Notes: generated by a model not told the origin, from the letters alone. DNA of 64,000 nt from Hemibagrus wyckioides (GCF_019097595.1 NC_080735.1:19266417-19330416), one strand, 5' to 3'; counted from the first letter of the stretch, positions 50,601 through 61,946 are shown. Numbers and translations are program-made.

Positions 50601-53537
50601 GTAAGAGTGTGTGTGAGGGGTGTGTGTGGTGTGTAAGAGTGTGTGTGAGGGGTGTGTGTGGTGCGTAAGAGTGTGTGTGAGGGGTGTGTGGGGTGTGTAA
50701 GAGTGTGTGTGAGGGATGTGTGTGTAAGAGTGTGTGTGAGGGGTGTGTGTGGTGTGTAAGAGTGTGTGTGTGGGGTGTGTAAGAGTGTGTGTGAGGGGTG
50801 TGTGTGGTGTGTAAGAGTGTGTGTGTGGGGTGTGTAAGAGTGTGTGTGAGGGGTGTGTGTGGTGTGTAAGAGTGTGTGTGAGGGGTGTGTGTGGTGTGTA
50901 AGAGTCTGTGTGTGGGGTGTGTAAGAGTGTGTGTGAGGGGTGTGTGTGGTGTGTAAGAGTGTGTGTGAGGGGTGTGTGTGGTGTTACTTTTGGCTAATAG
51001 ATAGTGTAATACTACTGAGTTCATATACTGTAGCAGTAAGAAGTACACTTCTTTATTTTTAATGATTTCCTGCTCAAAAGTATTTTATATATATTTTAAC
51101 AATGTTTTTTAAATTAACAATATACATAAATAAAACATTATTGAATAATCTCCACAGGCTGCACTGCATATTTTCCTTCTTTCCTCTCAGTCACAGAGTT
51201 TCAGGTGGAGATGATTCCTGATACAGTTGTTGAAGGAGATGAAGTTACTCTCACATGTAAAACCACCTGCAGTCTGACTGAGACTCCAACATTCACCTGG
51301 TACAAAGATGGACATTATTTCTCCTCCTCGAACCCGCTCCGTCTGCCATCAGTCAGTCAGAGGGATGCAGGCAGATACAGCTGTTCTGTACAGGGACAAA
51401 GTTATCTCTCCCCTGCTGTCACTCTTAATGTACAATGTAAGTACAGATTGATTCATTCACTCATTAAAACTAACAACACTAAAAGTTCATGCTGAATCCA
51501 CATGTAAAATGAATCCCATCAGTAATGAAACAGTAACAATCAGTAATACAAGTACATATGTTATGACATGGCTCTAAATTATTGTTCTGAACACAACAGT
51601 TCATCAGCTGATATGAAGTTTCACTGGATACTTTCTGATCAGAGTTGTACACTAGACTATAAGAATATTAGCATGCACGCATGTTAGCATAGCTGCATAC
51701 TAACTGACTAGAATATATGAATATTAGCGTTGCTGTTTATTAGCATACTAGCAGCCTAGCATTGTTGCATTCACAAACACTAGCATACTTTAACACTAGA
51801 ACACTCAAACATTTAACTTTCATACACACCTGTATATTAGCAAACATACTAATTTATTAATCATTTCACTAACATCAGCAAAAGAACATATAATTAATTA
51901 AAATTAATTAATACATTTAACACTGATTTTTTGACATTTTCTGTAATTTCACATCTGTTTATTTTACATAAATGCATGTGACAATTCAGTAAAACATTAA
52001 GTAATGATGGCTTTTATAATCTGTCTGTTAATAAAAAGAGAGAGAGAAAGAGAGGAAAATCTTCATAGTGTGCAGTTTGTGGTTCTTTTTCTAGATCCTC
52101 CAAAGAGAGTCTCAGTGTCCATCAGTCCCTCTGGTGTGATAGTGGAGGGCAGTTCAGTGACTCTGACCTGCAGCAGTGATGCTAACCCACCTGTACAGAG
52201 CTACACCTGGTATAAGGGAAGATACTTTATAAGAACAGGAAAATCCTACACCATGAACAGGATCAGAGCTATGGACAGTGGAGATTACACATGCAGGGCT
52301 GAGAATAAACACGGAGATCAGACATCTACTGCTGTGTCTCTGAATGTCCTGTGTGAGTTAAACATAGTTCACTACATTTCATGATATAACTTCTTTACCC
52401 TCAATAACCTGAAAAATAATGAAGTGTTTTTGTATCCTTACCTTCTTGTCTGTTTAAGATCCTCCAAAGAATGTCTCAGTGTCCATCAGTCCCTCTGGTG
52501 AGATAGTGGAGGGCAGTTCAGTGACTCTGACCTGCAGCAGTGATGCTAACCCACCTGTACAGAGCTACACCTGGTATAAGGTGAATGAAAGCTCACCTGT
52601 AGGATCTGGACAGAGTTACAGCTTCACCTTGACCTCCAGCAGCAGTGGAGGGTTTTTCTGTGTGGCTCAGAATAGATACGGGAGTCAGAGATCTCCTGCA
52701 GTGCCTCTCACTTTAAATTCTATTACAGGTATTATAAATAATAATCTGTACCCATTACATTGATAAAGGTGATAAAGAGGTACAGCTGATTAATATTTAT
52801 CTGTACACAGGGAGGAGTGTAGTACTGTATGTAGTTCTTGGAGTCATTGTGGGATGTGGATGTTTACTTGCCATTGTTGGTGTTTTATGTATAAGGTAAG
52901 CATGTGTATTTTTCATCAACTTTTGTTGAATATCTGTAGCATGAACCATCTAATTATTGTTCATTTTTAGGAGAAAGAGAACAGGAAGGTCAGGTGATAA
53001 TGCAGAGTCTCGTCAGGTAAGTGGACTGTAACTGGACATTGGACAGTGTGACTTCTGCTCATACTTACCTGCAAAACATCACAACAGATAATCAACACTA
53101 GACCCAGATCATAATGAACACGAGGAAACAGCAGACTCTAGGCACTTTTCATCACTAAACATAGTTATAGTAGTAAATGGATAGATATTGAGGAATTCCT
53201 CAAAACACCAAACACATTCTTTATAATCTTCACACAGAACGTTTCCTGCAGTCCTACTGATGACACATACACAGCTCTTGATCTTCAGACCAGGTCCAGT
53301 GACGTGTACGACACGCTTACAGTAAGTGTATTCAGAGACACACTTCACTCAGACATTCAGATCTGAAAAGAATCACTAAGAATGATGAACACATGATTTA
53401 TTTCTCTTTCTCTCACACAGACGGTTCACCCGAACCTTCCTGATTCTCAGTCCATCTCTCATGATTACGAAAATGATCCAGTGAGCGCTTCCATTTGTTC
53501 ATCACTGAATATAGTACCAGGCCGAAGGAAGCTTTAA
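32234..53537 (+). CDS. CD22/sialoadhesin-like receptor gene 2 (full gene model)
   Basis: Exons are 32234-32291, 32612-32956, 51191-51436, 52095-52352, 52459-52728, 52811-52895, 52971-53016, 53238-53321 and 53421-53537. They sum to 1509 bp, about 502 aa, with consistent phases. An alternative end splices from 53480 to 57578-57652 (about 508 aa). Architecture is signal peptide, V-set, three C2/I-type Ig domains, transmembrane helix and tyrosine tail, one Ig domain more than gene 1. The V-set lacks the sialic-acid-binding Arg. The 18.2-kb intron after the V-set exon is mainly a 32-bp minisatellite. The span given covers introns as well as exons. Confidence 0.75.
32316..32366 (-). mobile_element. 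Short insertion shared by genes 2 and 3
   Basis: About 50 bp containing TTTATTAATCCCAGGGGGGAA interrupt intron 1 in gene 2, and in gene 3 at about 61971-62021. Gene 1 lacks them. On the minus strand the sequence ends like a LINE 3' terminus (GGGATTAATAAAG). It marks genes 2 and 3 as sharing a more recent head. Confidence 0.5.
32612..32956 (+). CDS. Gene 2 exon: V-set domain lacking the Siglec arginine
   Basis: This 345-bp phase 1-1 exon has the same cysteine plan (SSIC, TMGC, NNC) and N-terminal Trp (EWSV) as gene 1. The F strand reads GKYYFTF: codon AGA has become ACA, replacing the sialic-acid-binding Arg (R114 in gene 1) with Thr. In sialoadhesin and CD22 this Arg is essential for binding, so this paralogue is predicted not to bind sialic acid in the canonical way. 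The frame is otherwise intact. Other differences from gene 1 include L for F in VQYLRDN and H for R after the strand E Cys. Confidence 0.9.
33345..33446 (+). repeat. (TAC)n-(AAT)n-(ATT)n compound microsatellite
   Basis: Consecutive trinucleotide runs form a potential AAT/ATT hairpin. The homologous site in gene 3 (about 63329-63421) has (AAT)n(ATT)n followed by a (GTT)n run instead. Confidence 0.93.
34438..34488 (+). repeat. (AAAT)n microsatellite
   Basis: Tetranucleotide run of about 12 repeats in the gene 2 intron. It could be a LINE or SINE poly-A-like tail. Confidence 0.93.
34535..34985 (-). mobile_element. LINE ORF2 3' fragment (minus strand), gene 2 copy
   Basis: This is the homologue of 1930-2385, with the same [19 protein letters not shown] and ETVWHILLE stretch on the minus strand. 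Small indels distinguish the copies. It predates the duplication. Confidence 0.65.
34991..35657 (+). repeat. Compound minisatellite, gene 2 (about 9 units)
   Basis: Same TTTGTACAGTTCAGTCCT core plus (GT)n(GA)n design as in gene 1, but about half as many units. Some units have GAGAGCGAGAGA or GAGACAGAGA interruptions not seen in gene 1. Confidence 0.95.
35658..35777 (+). repeat. Dispersed-repeat fragment flanking the 32-bp array (gene 2)
   Basis: Nearly identical to 3530-3648, with GATGTCTTGAGG for GATGGCTTGAGG and a few other changes. It forms the left border of the gene 2 array. Confidence 0.6.
35776..50984 (+). repeat. Giant 32-bp minisatellite in gene 2 intron (about 15.2 kb)
   Basis: This is the same 32-bp unit family as in gene 1, about 470 unit-equivalents. 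It is much richer in variants: TTAGAG for TAAGAG, GGGATGTG, TTGGGTAAG, GTGCGTAAG and many short units. Larger repeats of repeats are visible: about 1.15 kb (near 37080-39300) and about 3.1 kb (near 40780-50000). The right edge joins TTACTTTTGGC directly, without the 479 bp that follow the array in gene 1. Minus-strand long open frames (48709-51048) are stop-free repeat artefacts. Confidence 0.97.
51191..51436 (+). CDS. Gene 2 exon: first C2-set Ig domain
   Basis: This 246-bp phase 1-1 exon is almost identical to 21510-21755. It keeps TLTCK, the extra Cys in KTTC, FTWYK and DAGRYSC. Substitutions include F to I (EMIPD) and A to P (LSPAV). It is the presumed partner of the V-domain Cys for an inter-domain disulphide. 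Confidence 0.9.
51437..52094 (+). other. Gene 2 intron between first and second C2 exons
   Basis: It matches gene 1 closely up to GCATGCACG (about 51679). After that it is clearly diverged, with TTAGCATA-rich sequence, and it lacks the solo LTR. No other feature was seen. Confidence 0.55.
52095..52352 (+). CDS. Gene 2 exon: second C2-set Ig domain
   Basis: This 258-bp phase 1-1 exon opens with [13 protein letters not shown] and contains [16 protein letters not shown], and [15 protein letters not shown], a canonical C2/I-set. No intact counterpart of its second half exists in gene 1, where the exon is fused to the next. Its donor is GTGAGT. Confidence 0.9.
52459..52728 (+). CDS. Gene 2 exon: third (membrane-proximal) C2-set Ig domain
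   Basis: This 270-bp phase 1-1 exon is about 85% alike its upstream neighbour in its first half, which points to an exon duplication. It contains [20 protein letters not shown] and [12 protein letters not shown]. The intron before it is only 106 bp. Confidence 0.9.
52811..52895 (+). CDS. Gene 2 exon: transmembrane helix
   Basis: This 85-bp exon encodes the same hydrophobic helix as gene 1; only a silent difference (ATC to ATT) was seen. Flanking splice sites match. Confidence 0.88.
52971..53016 (+). CDS. Gene 2 exon: juxtamembrane cytoplasmic segment
   Basis: This 46-bp exon encodes the basic RRKRTGR stretch and a polar segment. It is identical in coding sequence to gene 1. Confidence 0.85.
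53238..53321 (+). CDS. Gene 2 exon: tail with two YxxL motifs
   Basis: This 84-bp exon encodes DTYTAL and DVYDTL, as in gene 1. The ITIM-like signalling tail is fully conserved even though the V domain has lost its ligand-binding Arg. Confidence 0.85.
53421..53537 (+). CDS. Gene 2 exon: tail with YEN motif; terminal or penultimate
   Basis: It encodes a segment ending DYENDP (N to D relative to gene 1). Donor GTGAGC lies at 53481. Read-through gives 18 codons to TAA (53535-53537), whose last residues differ from gene 1 because of a small indel (GCCGA) near 53521. The splice alternative is 57578-57652. Confidence 0.7.
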   Translation, partial: TVHPNLPDSQSISHDYENDPVSASICSSLNIVPGRRKL

Positions 53538-53621
53538 AGCCTAAAATATTTTATTTAAAGCTGTTAAAGCCACATTGATTTAATGTTAGTAGGATATCAC
53601 ATGATATTTCCTACATCATAC

Positions 53622-53622
53622 T

Positions 53623-53692
<70 letters not shown>
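53622..53692 (+). repeat. (GA)n microsatellite, 3' of gene 2
   Basis: Homologue of 23935-24016 with fewer repeats. Confidence 0.94.
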
Positions 53693-53695
<3 letters not shown>

Positions 53696-53917
53696 ATGAT
53701 TCAGTTTTTTTAGCTGTGGATTTTAGCTTTATGTATTTTGAATAAATTTTGTATATATAGAATTTTTCATTTCATATATTTCTCTTCACTACTTTCTGTA
53801 CTAAATACAATTGCATTTATAGATTATTTCATTTATTTTTATTTTTATTCCATTTATATTTATTTTTCTTGTTATCTAAAACAGTCTCTGGCAAAAGAAT
53901 TTTATTTGTTATTAAAG

Positions 53918-53990
53918 TTTATCTTATCTTATCTTATCTTATCTTATCTTATCTTATCTTATCTTATCTTATCTTATCTTATCTTATCTT
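53918..53990 (+). repeat. (TTATC)n microsatellite, 3' of gene 2
   Basis: About 14 pentanucleotide units versus about 17 after gene 1. Confidence 0.93.
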
Positions 53991-54779
53991 AAATTGAATC
54001 CAAACTTTCCATTTATGAATATTAAATTGTACATGACTGCTTGTGGTTTTAATGAATGTTTTTTCTACATGTGTACTATAGGTTTTTATCCTGTTTTAAT
54101 AATCAGATTGTATATTTTATCTGAAAAAATGTGTACTGTTGATGTTTTGTACGTTTTATACAATAAAGTCAAGTATGATGTACAAACTCTTAGCATGGTT
54201 TCTGTATAATGAGATGGGTTTGGGCTTGAATCATTATTATCCTATACATACACCATGAAATGAACCTACACTCAGTCACTAATATACTGTAATGTCATGA
54301 TATAACATGGGATTATCAGACAGTTTATTACAGCATAGCAGCTACTCAGCCTCTCTTCCACATTAACTGTATCTGACTAGAATTTTCTATATCACTATCA
54401 ATTACAATGAATTATAATTATTTAAAAGTCTGTTACATGTTCATTCCATGTTGTAGAAGGTGCTTTTTGTTGTACAGCGTGTTTAAATTTTTCAAAAAAT
54501 GTACTCATTTTTCATAAATCTAATTCTAATCTACTTTAATCATTAAATAAAACAAAATTTAATCTTTAAATTTACTCATTTACACTAATTCAAATCTAAG
54601 ACTATTTTAATCCATAATCCAGAGTTAATGTTAATCTTTACTTGTTTTTCTTTACATATATTAATCTCACTTATTTTAATCTGTACATAAGCAATATAAT
54701 AACAGTTATCAGCTATGACAAAGTTAACCACATGATGAGAAGAAGTTTAAAATAGCAATTATTTATTTTATACCTGGGT
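53991..54779. other. AT-rich 3' flank of gene 2
   Basis: Nearly identical to 24330-25117, including the possible AATAAA (about 54162). No coding sequence was recognised. Confidence 0.4.
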
Positions 54780-55160
54780 TTCATTGTGCTACATGTAGAG
54801 AAGCGGCTGTGTATAAATACACCAGGATAGGAGCGAGCGCCACTCTCTGTATGTTTTGTTTCTGGTTAGTGAGAATAGTTTAGATAGGGCGTGAAAACGC
54901 CAAAGACTTTCTTTCCCTTTTATTTTCTAGATAGATTAGAGGATTGTGGTGAGTTAGTTTGGTTTTGTTATATTTCTTTCTTTTATTTGGCGCCACTATT
55001 AATCCTCTCTTTTCCTGTATTGATTATAATATAACTCTCAGTTGTATGTAAATATATATCTATCTATATTTCTTCTATTCCGATTCCATAATGGACCAAT
55101 AAATACTATATTTAATTTTGCTATAAGGTTGTTCTGTTGTCAATTACTACCAACCTTCAC
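54780..55160 (+). mobile_element. LTR-like block, second copy
   Basis: Copy of 25120-25500 with TATAAATACACC and ACCAATAAATAC in the same spacing. Tentative. Confidence 0.3.
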
Positions 55161-55299
55161 TTAAATGAGTCACAACTTAAATGTTCCTTCTGGTACCCTT
55201 AGACCTACCATCTTGAAGTCGTAACAGAGACCCAGTGAGATCAATGACTTCAGTGAAACCACTGGAAGGGCCAGGAGTTTGCGTGGAAGCATCAGCAGT

Positions 55300-55860
55300 C
55301 TCAGGAATGTTATCCAGGAGACTATCCAGGAGGCAGGTGAGTTCACCAACTGATTCATTATAATTTTTCTCACAGAACTTATTGGACACCACTCACAAAA
55401 CATCATATCCACTACTTTAGTCCTTTCTGTGATAAATGTCCTGACCAACAACTCAGATCCTTTTTATATGATGTGGGAATGTGAAAAAGTTTACAATTTT
55501 GGAATGTTGTGTGTATTATCTTATAAAAAATAACTGAATATCCTATACTGCTGAACCCCAATATATTATTACTCAGTGGTGATTTTCTGATCTCTGATTT
55601 CTCTAAGTTACAAAAAAACTGTTCGGCTGGCTGGCTTAACAACTTCAAAAAAATTTTTTTCTACAACTCTGGCTTCCACCACATAGCCTGGATATGTACA
55701 GGTGGTTGATACAACTTCGGGACATTATAATGCTGGAAATATCCATATATATTAAAGATCTGGAATATAGCTGCTGAGAAGATCTCCAAGTGTATTGCAC
55801 AAAACAACAATCATGATCCTGTTGTTATTCTGGTTTGTATATAGTACATTTAACATATTA
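55300..55860 (+). mobile_element. L1-like LINE remnant, second copy
   Basis: Near-identical copy of 25640-26200, carried along in the block duplication and not independently inserted. Confidence 0.45.
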
Positions 55861-55961
55861 ATGATATACAACAGCTGTACCATTGTGCACCATAGTCTGA
55901 CTATTTAATTTCTCTATTTTCTATTTATTAGTGAACGTGGGAACCGTTGTTGTTGCTGCAA

Positions 55962-57300
55962 AATGAGCACAGGAAGTGACTTATCTCATAGTTGCCTCCT
56001 ATTGGCATGACTCAGGGTAATAGCAGGAAGTGAGGCTGACATTCACCCCCAATTGCTCTATGAAACTAGCCCAGACCCTGGAGGTCAACTGCAGACCTGG
56101 GTCAATCACAATATACTCAGGAAGCCCAAAGTAATGGAACACACGAATGAACCATAGCTCAGTAGCTGTAAATGCAAACAGGAACCAAGGGAGAGTTATG
56201 AGGTTTAGGGCCAAGGAAAGAAGGTCTAGGAATACGAGAATGGTGGTGTAGCATGAGTAATTGAGGAAAGCTATGGTTATGTTACCAGGGATGTTGCGGT
56301 GTGGGCAGTGGCATGATTTTACCAGCTGGAAGGGCTCTGTTATACAGGATGTGATCATTTGGTAAATGTTCATGGTCAAGGTATTTTTAGAGCCCAGTCA
56401 GAAGGTAAGGGTAAAGTTGAATCAGGACTAAAACAGGGACCAGCTGGCCTGTCTGGGGTTCAAGTGCTTGGGTGTGTGGATTTTTATGGGCCTCTTGTAA
56501 ACGATAAAGGAATGATTAGCCCCCTCCAGCCGCTGTCTCTATTCCTACAGTGCCATTTTTACTGACAGTAGCTCTCATTCTACTATGTTATAACTGTGCT
56601 ATAACTGTGTTATAACTCACCCACTGACAGCTCGGGGAAGAAGAAATTGATGGGATGTAACCTGGGCTTACACTATTGTGCTGTGAGAGGATGGCTCCAA
56701 TCCATGTTTCTGAGGCATGTACATCTACTATGAATGTTCTGGAAGAGTCAGGATGCTTGAGGACTTAAGATGTTTTTTTCAGATGCAGGGTTCCACACCA
56801 GGCATTTGGGGCTGCCTCACAGTAGGGACAGGAGAGGGAGAGTGAGGGCACTAAAGCCCAGTTAGTGTTGATAGAAGCTGACAAGGCCAAAGATGCACTG
56901 GAGTGAAAACAAAGAGTGCCCAAGTCTTGTATTACTAAGTATTACTTTTTCCAAGTGAAAGCTTGGAGTGACTGGAATGGACCCACACTCTGCGAACAGG
57001 AGATACTGTGTCTCAGCTACATGGGCTTGGCAACTACGATGGTTTCAGACGTCGTCCCCTCGGGGTGAGGGAGCAGCTAAGTGTGAAGCAGGTGATCAAG
57101 CCACATGGCTTGGGACTCAAGAGTGGTCCGTAACTCACAGTTTTGCAACCCTTGATGAATTGTCACTTTCATGGACAGAAAGAGAAGAAAACAATGGAAA
57201 AAGGTTTGGTATAGACAGAACACAAGGGGGGTGCAGGTGAGTTGTGGGATGTGGAGTCTGGTGCAGCCATGTTGTGGACTGTGATGCATTTTGGAAAATG
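55962..57300 (-). mobile_element. Degenerate Ty3/Gypsy (minus strand), second copy
   Basis: Copy of 26300-27640. The integrase core frame is open over 55999-56379 with unchanged protein sequence. RNase H and RT pieces follow at higher coordinates, frame-shifted. Confidence 0.75.
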
Positions 57301-57577
57301 TAGTTTGATGTCTGTGACAGTGAAGATAAAGGATCTACATCCAAATCTTCTCCAAAATGAGAAGAAAACACTTGAGCTAGCTCTCATTCTCCCATCTGTT
57401 CAGTATGATGCTCTCCTCTCTGGTTTGACTTATTATAGTTATGATTTACTCAAATATAGCACTAACTTAATAGAACAAAATAGAAGTGTAGTTTGTTTGT
57501 GTAGCATGTGTGTGTTAATTCATCGAAAGCATTACTTTTTAGTGTAACTCCTGTCTTCCTCTTTCCTAATTACACAG

Positions 57578-57652
57578 GAAATTACTTCATCTGCAGTGAA
57601 TGAAGAGTTATTTTCACTTCAGTATCAAACTAAACACAGTTTCTTAAAATAA
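57578..57652 (+). CDS. Candidate distal terminal exon of gene 2
   Basis: Same acceptor, 24-codon frame, TAA and downstream AATAAA (about 57692) as 27916-27990. It is in phase with the donor at 53481. Conservation here is weak support because the whole block is a recent duplicate. Confidence 0.45.
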   Translation, partial: EITSSAVNEELFSLQYQTKHSFLK

Positions 57653-58190
57653 TGTGTAGATTTTTACAGTAAAACATGTTGGAGTGTTTTAAATAAAATA
57701 TTGATCACCAATGCAACTGCTGTAAAGGTGCCAAGGAAATGATTTCTCACTTATTGTTCCATTGCATATATATACAAATATTCTAGATTGATGTGGAACA
57801 TGAACATGAACATGGAAAATGATTGTGATGTTTTACACAAATAAATGCACAATAGATGATTAGAGTTTAAAATGCTGTAAACACATATGATGTTGTTACC
57901 CAAGTGGCAGCCTTTTCCTCTTTGGATCATTTGATCATGTATTCTGTCACCTGTTACTACCTCTATGTTTTGAATATAGTCATTGTATTGTTCTTGTATA
58001 ATGCACTAATTAAAATGTTAGTGAGTTAGTAGGTGATTGTGAAAATGTTTAAGTCTAAGAACATGAAGTAAACATCATGCATCACTTGTTCGATCTTAAA
58101 ATACCTTTATGTGCAGAGAACCTACTGCCTAATGCACTGCCTAATGTGTCACAAATTAATGACTTGTTTCTGTTGGGTGTTAGCTCTTAG

Positions 58191-58362
58191 AGGAAGGACT
58201 AATTCAGTTACATGTGGTCAGAGTGTGAAAAGGAAAAAGCAGGACATTTTAACTTGGACAGTTCATCAGTTTATACCCTCAGAGCTGCTCCTGTTCTTTT
58301 CTCTGGATGTAGACGATCATCACTTAATGAGGTCAGAAGCTTTTTTTACTCATTTATTCAGC
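58191..58362 (+). promoter_or_regulatory. Diverged relic of the CD22-like 5' flank, second copy
   Basis: Copy of 28529-28700, similar to but clearly more diverged than the intact flank upstream of gene 3 (about 61330-61505). No coding exon follows. Confidence 0.7.
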
Positions 58363-58449
58363 TATGAACATTGCATTGTCTTTACAAGTTGATTAGAGAC
58401 TATGACTCTCTTAAAGGAAGATTAATTAAGAGTTTGCTGTCATGTACTA

Positions 58450-59490
58450 GAAACAGTGTGTTATTCTATACAATGAAATTCTTATCCCGTGAATCCTTCA
58501 GCAGCCTATGACATAAATGAAAGACATAAAAAAAAGATACAAAAGGAGTAAATTACACATTTACAATTACAAAATTACTAATAGTGCAAAATGCAAGAGA
58601 TTACCATATTGTAAGTGTAAAGTGTACAGTGTGCAGTGTAACACCGAAGACATGCATGTGCAAAGTCCTGTAGAAGTAGATGAGTCCATGTTGTTTATCT
58701 GCATTGAGAAGGGTGTGTGTGTGTACATTGAATGCAGAGATAGTCTGTAGTCTCTGATGTTTGTTTGCATTGAGGGGTATGTGTGTGTGTGTGTCTCTGG
58801 GTGAAGGATGAGGTAGTTGACACCACTCAGAGTCAGAGTATACGCTCTGTCTGTGGTTAAGGGTGTAGAGGCAGTTGATGGGTGATGTTCACAAGCCTGA
58901 TGGCCTGTGGGTAGAAACTGTTTTTAAACAAGGCACTTATTAGTCATTTACTCAGTTGTGCAAAATAAGATAAAAAGTCGCTCTGGATAAGGGCATCTGC
59001 CAAATGCCGCTAATGAAATGTTCTGACTTTCAGCCTTGATGTTCTGGCTTTACCCAATGTTACGAGTGTAAAAAGGCTCTTCTTGGGGGTGACTATTGTC
59101 GTAGATGATGTTGATGGCTCTGGAATATTAGAGGCTCTACAGTGATGGTAAAGCTATTCCAGATATGTTTTGGGAAGCTCTCACCATCTGCTGTAGAGTC
59201 TTCTGGTCCTGTGTTGTGCAGTTTCCAAACCAGACTGTGATGGAGCTGGTGCTGATGCATTTAATTGCACATCTATAAAATCTACTCAGGATTCAGCTGG
59301 GCATGCCAGATATCCTCAGCCTTCTCAAGAAGTTTAGATGCTGATGTGATTTCTTGACTAGATGTGTAGTATTATGAGACCAGGTGAGATCCTCAGTAAA
59401 TGTGAACACGCAGGAAACTGAAGCTGCTCACTCTCTGCACCTCTTTCGCAGAATATACAGTGTTGAGTTCTATTAAGTGTTAATATATTA
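58450..59490 (-). repeat. Dispersed repeat with SINE/LINE tail, second copy
   Basis: Copy of 28790-29830 with a shorter (TG)n run (about 58780-58794). The SINE/L2-type tail GTCGCTCTGGATAAGGGCAT lies at about 58978. Confidence 0.45.
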
Positions 59491-60136
59491 AATACAAATA
59501 GTATGAAAAATCTTGAATATTTTATTATCATTTTCAAAACATTTAAATAAAAGCAATTTTCTTATATTTTGACATTTTGTCGTCAAACAGACGTTATAAT
59601 ATAATGTTAAAAATGACACAGTGTTCATTACAGCTATAAATTTTCACATTTCATCAAATGATTTCAGTCTCCATAAAAAAATAAATTGTTGCAGAAAAAC
59701 AGAAGAAACAAAAGTTTATCCCCTTTCTGTTATTAATAAGAGAAAAAGAGAGATGTGTATTAAAAAAAAATCTCTGGGACAAATACATTTAGAAAATTTC
59801 ACCAATATTTGTTGTTGTCTTGATCTTTTTTGGTCATAAACATAAAATTGGTGTGAAATTCAGGAAGGAGAAAAAGCAAGTGCAGGCCTCGAGGTGATCT
59901 GTGAGCGGAAAGTACGGAGGCAAATCTGTGAAAAAAAACTTCCTGTAACTCTAATGAGCTCAAGTAAAATGTTTGATTTCTGTAGAAGCTCGCGTTCGTG
60001 GTGAAATGCAGCCGAGAGGAAAACAGATGTACACGTGTGGAGAGTGTAGAATAGAATGATCTGTATACACAAGAAAAATCATGCCACTGCTGATTTTCTC
60101 AACTATTGCTTCTGCTCACATGAATACTTTCTCTTT

Positions 60137-60155
60137 TGGCCAGCAGGGGGCGGGC
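60137..60155 (+). promoter_or_regulatory. CTCF-like motif upstream of gene 3
   Basis: Identical 19-mer to 30491-30509, with the two inverted CCAAT boxes following at about 60179 and 60214. Confidence 0.55.
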
Positions 60156-60425
60156 CGGACTGGCCTGACTGAAATCCTATTGGCTTAATGATTTTTTCCG
60201 CACATCAATTCTGATTGGCTGATGCAGCTGTGACGAACTATTAGAAGTTTGCCGTTCTTCCTGAGAGACATGGATTCATCAGCAGACTCTCTTTATATTA
60301 GACCTTAATTTTTTTATTTATTGAATTTGTTTGAATTAGAATGAGTAATTCCCTTGCAACATACTATATTATGTAATACAATATTCAATAACAGCTTCAA
60401 TAATTTAATGAAACAAACAGAATAA

Positions 60426-61080
60426 ATGCTGAAAAGGAGAAAGGTGGAGCTGTTAGTACTAATTCTCTTTGCATGCAGTGAGATGGAGAGGCCAATAACT
60501 GGCTTTAATGTAATTGAGGAATTAGAACAAAGTGATGTGGCCCAGCAGATTCCTTCAGATATCATTGTAAACACATTAGAAGTTGGTCATGGGAAAGTAA
60601 AAGGAATCCTTTCACTCTTAAAGAACATAGAATACAGGGTTTACTGAGACGTGGCTGGATCCACAAGTGGATGTCACTCTGTTTCTCTCCAGTCGTGTGT
60701 GAGAAAGAAGGATGAGATTCACAGATTCAAGAGATCCTGGATATCCTAGGGGGGAGCTCCTGGTTTACTGTGTTGCACCAGGGCATCAAGGTTTTGGGAA
60801 TGAAGACAGTAGGGCATGAACTATTTTCATAAAACCCTGGTTCATCCACGAGTGGGTTAGGATTGATTTTAGCATCACAAATGCACCTGCTGCTTTCCTG
60901 AGGTATGTGGAAGGAGGCTTGGGAGAGCTAAAAGATGATGTCTACATTCCCAGCCCTGATGATGAAACCTTGATGATTTCAGCAAGGACGACAAACTCCT
61001 TAAAGACTTGATGAGAGTGCTGCATCAAACAGAGCAGTGTGGTATCAAGATAAGGGTTAAATTAATCAATATATTTTGAA
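60426..61080 (+). mobile_element. Degenerate Ty3/Gypsy protease-RT remnant, second copy
   Basis: Copy of 30780-31430 with the retropepsin-like RPITGFNVIEEL and the NAPAAF RT stretch. Confidence 0.7.
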
Positions 61081-61098
61081 GTAGAAATTTTGGTTATT

Positions 61099-61100
<2 letters not shown>

Positions 61101-61148
<48 letters not shown>
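61101..61148 (+). repeat. (AAT)n microsatellite upstream of gene 3
   Basis: Slightly longer allele of the run at 31454-31493. Confidence 0.95.
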
Positions 61149-61249
61149 GTATGTTTAAATACTGTACTTCAGCAGTCCATCTATAACTTTAAAAGTTTAA
61201 ATTAAAAAAGTAAACTGAAAGTTAAAAATTCTTAGATAATAACTATCAA

Positions 61250-61888
61250 ATAAACAAAATAAAACCAGAGTAAAAACAAAAGAAGAATTTAAACTCTAAG
61301 TGTTTGAGGTGTTTCGTAACATGTAGAAGAAGGAAGGACTAATTCAGTAAAGAAAGAGGAAGAAACATTAACCAGAAACATATCTGAACTTGGACAGTTT
61401 AACAGTTTAAACCCTCAGAGCTGCTCCTGTTATTTTCTCCTGGATGAAGGAGATAATCATCTCTTAATGAGGTCAGAAAGTTTCTTTAACAAATTATTCA
61501 GTTTGAATTTTATAATTAATTACATTTTTTTTCTTATGGACTGAAATTAAAGCGTGTATTCTTTATAAGTCAAGTGTAAGTTGATTTTTTAGTCATTTCT
61601 ATTAGAAAACATTGAGACTTGTGTATAATTGAGACAATACGAGACTTGTGTATATCCAGTTCATATCACATATTAAAGATCAGATTTTAAGACATTCTTT
61701 TTACTCAGTGTTCTTCCTCCTCACACACTGAACTGTACTGTAAAGGACACAGCTGTAATGAACACTACATTTATATATGCACAGCACTTTACTTTACAAT
61801 TATAAACACATGGCAGATTTAATCACCTTTTTAGGACATTAAAACCAAACAGTATTTTTCATCTCTGATGATTATACAGGCAGCACTG
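61250..61888 (+). promoter_or_regulatory. 5' flank of CD22-like gene 3
   Basis: Near identical to the gene 2 flank and without the SINE. The promoter is inferred from position only. Confidence 0.45.
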
Positions 61889-61946
61889 ATGATGTCACTC
61901 AGATTGACTCCTCCCCTTCCTCTGCTGTTTCTGCTCATAATTTCAA
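61889..61946 (+). CDS. Gene 3 exon: signal peptide
   Basis: This 58-bp exon is identical in plan to genes 1 and 2 (double ATG, hydrophobic leader, phase 1, GTGAGT donor). Confidence 0.8.

Noticed and set aside
48709..51048. 779-codon minus-strand open frame in the second array
   Set aside because: Same stop-free repeat artefact as in the first array.
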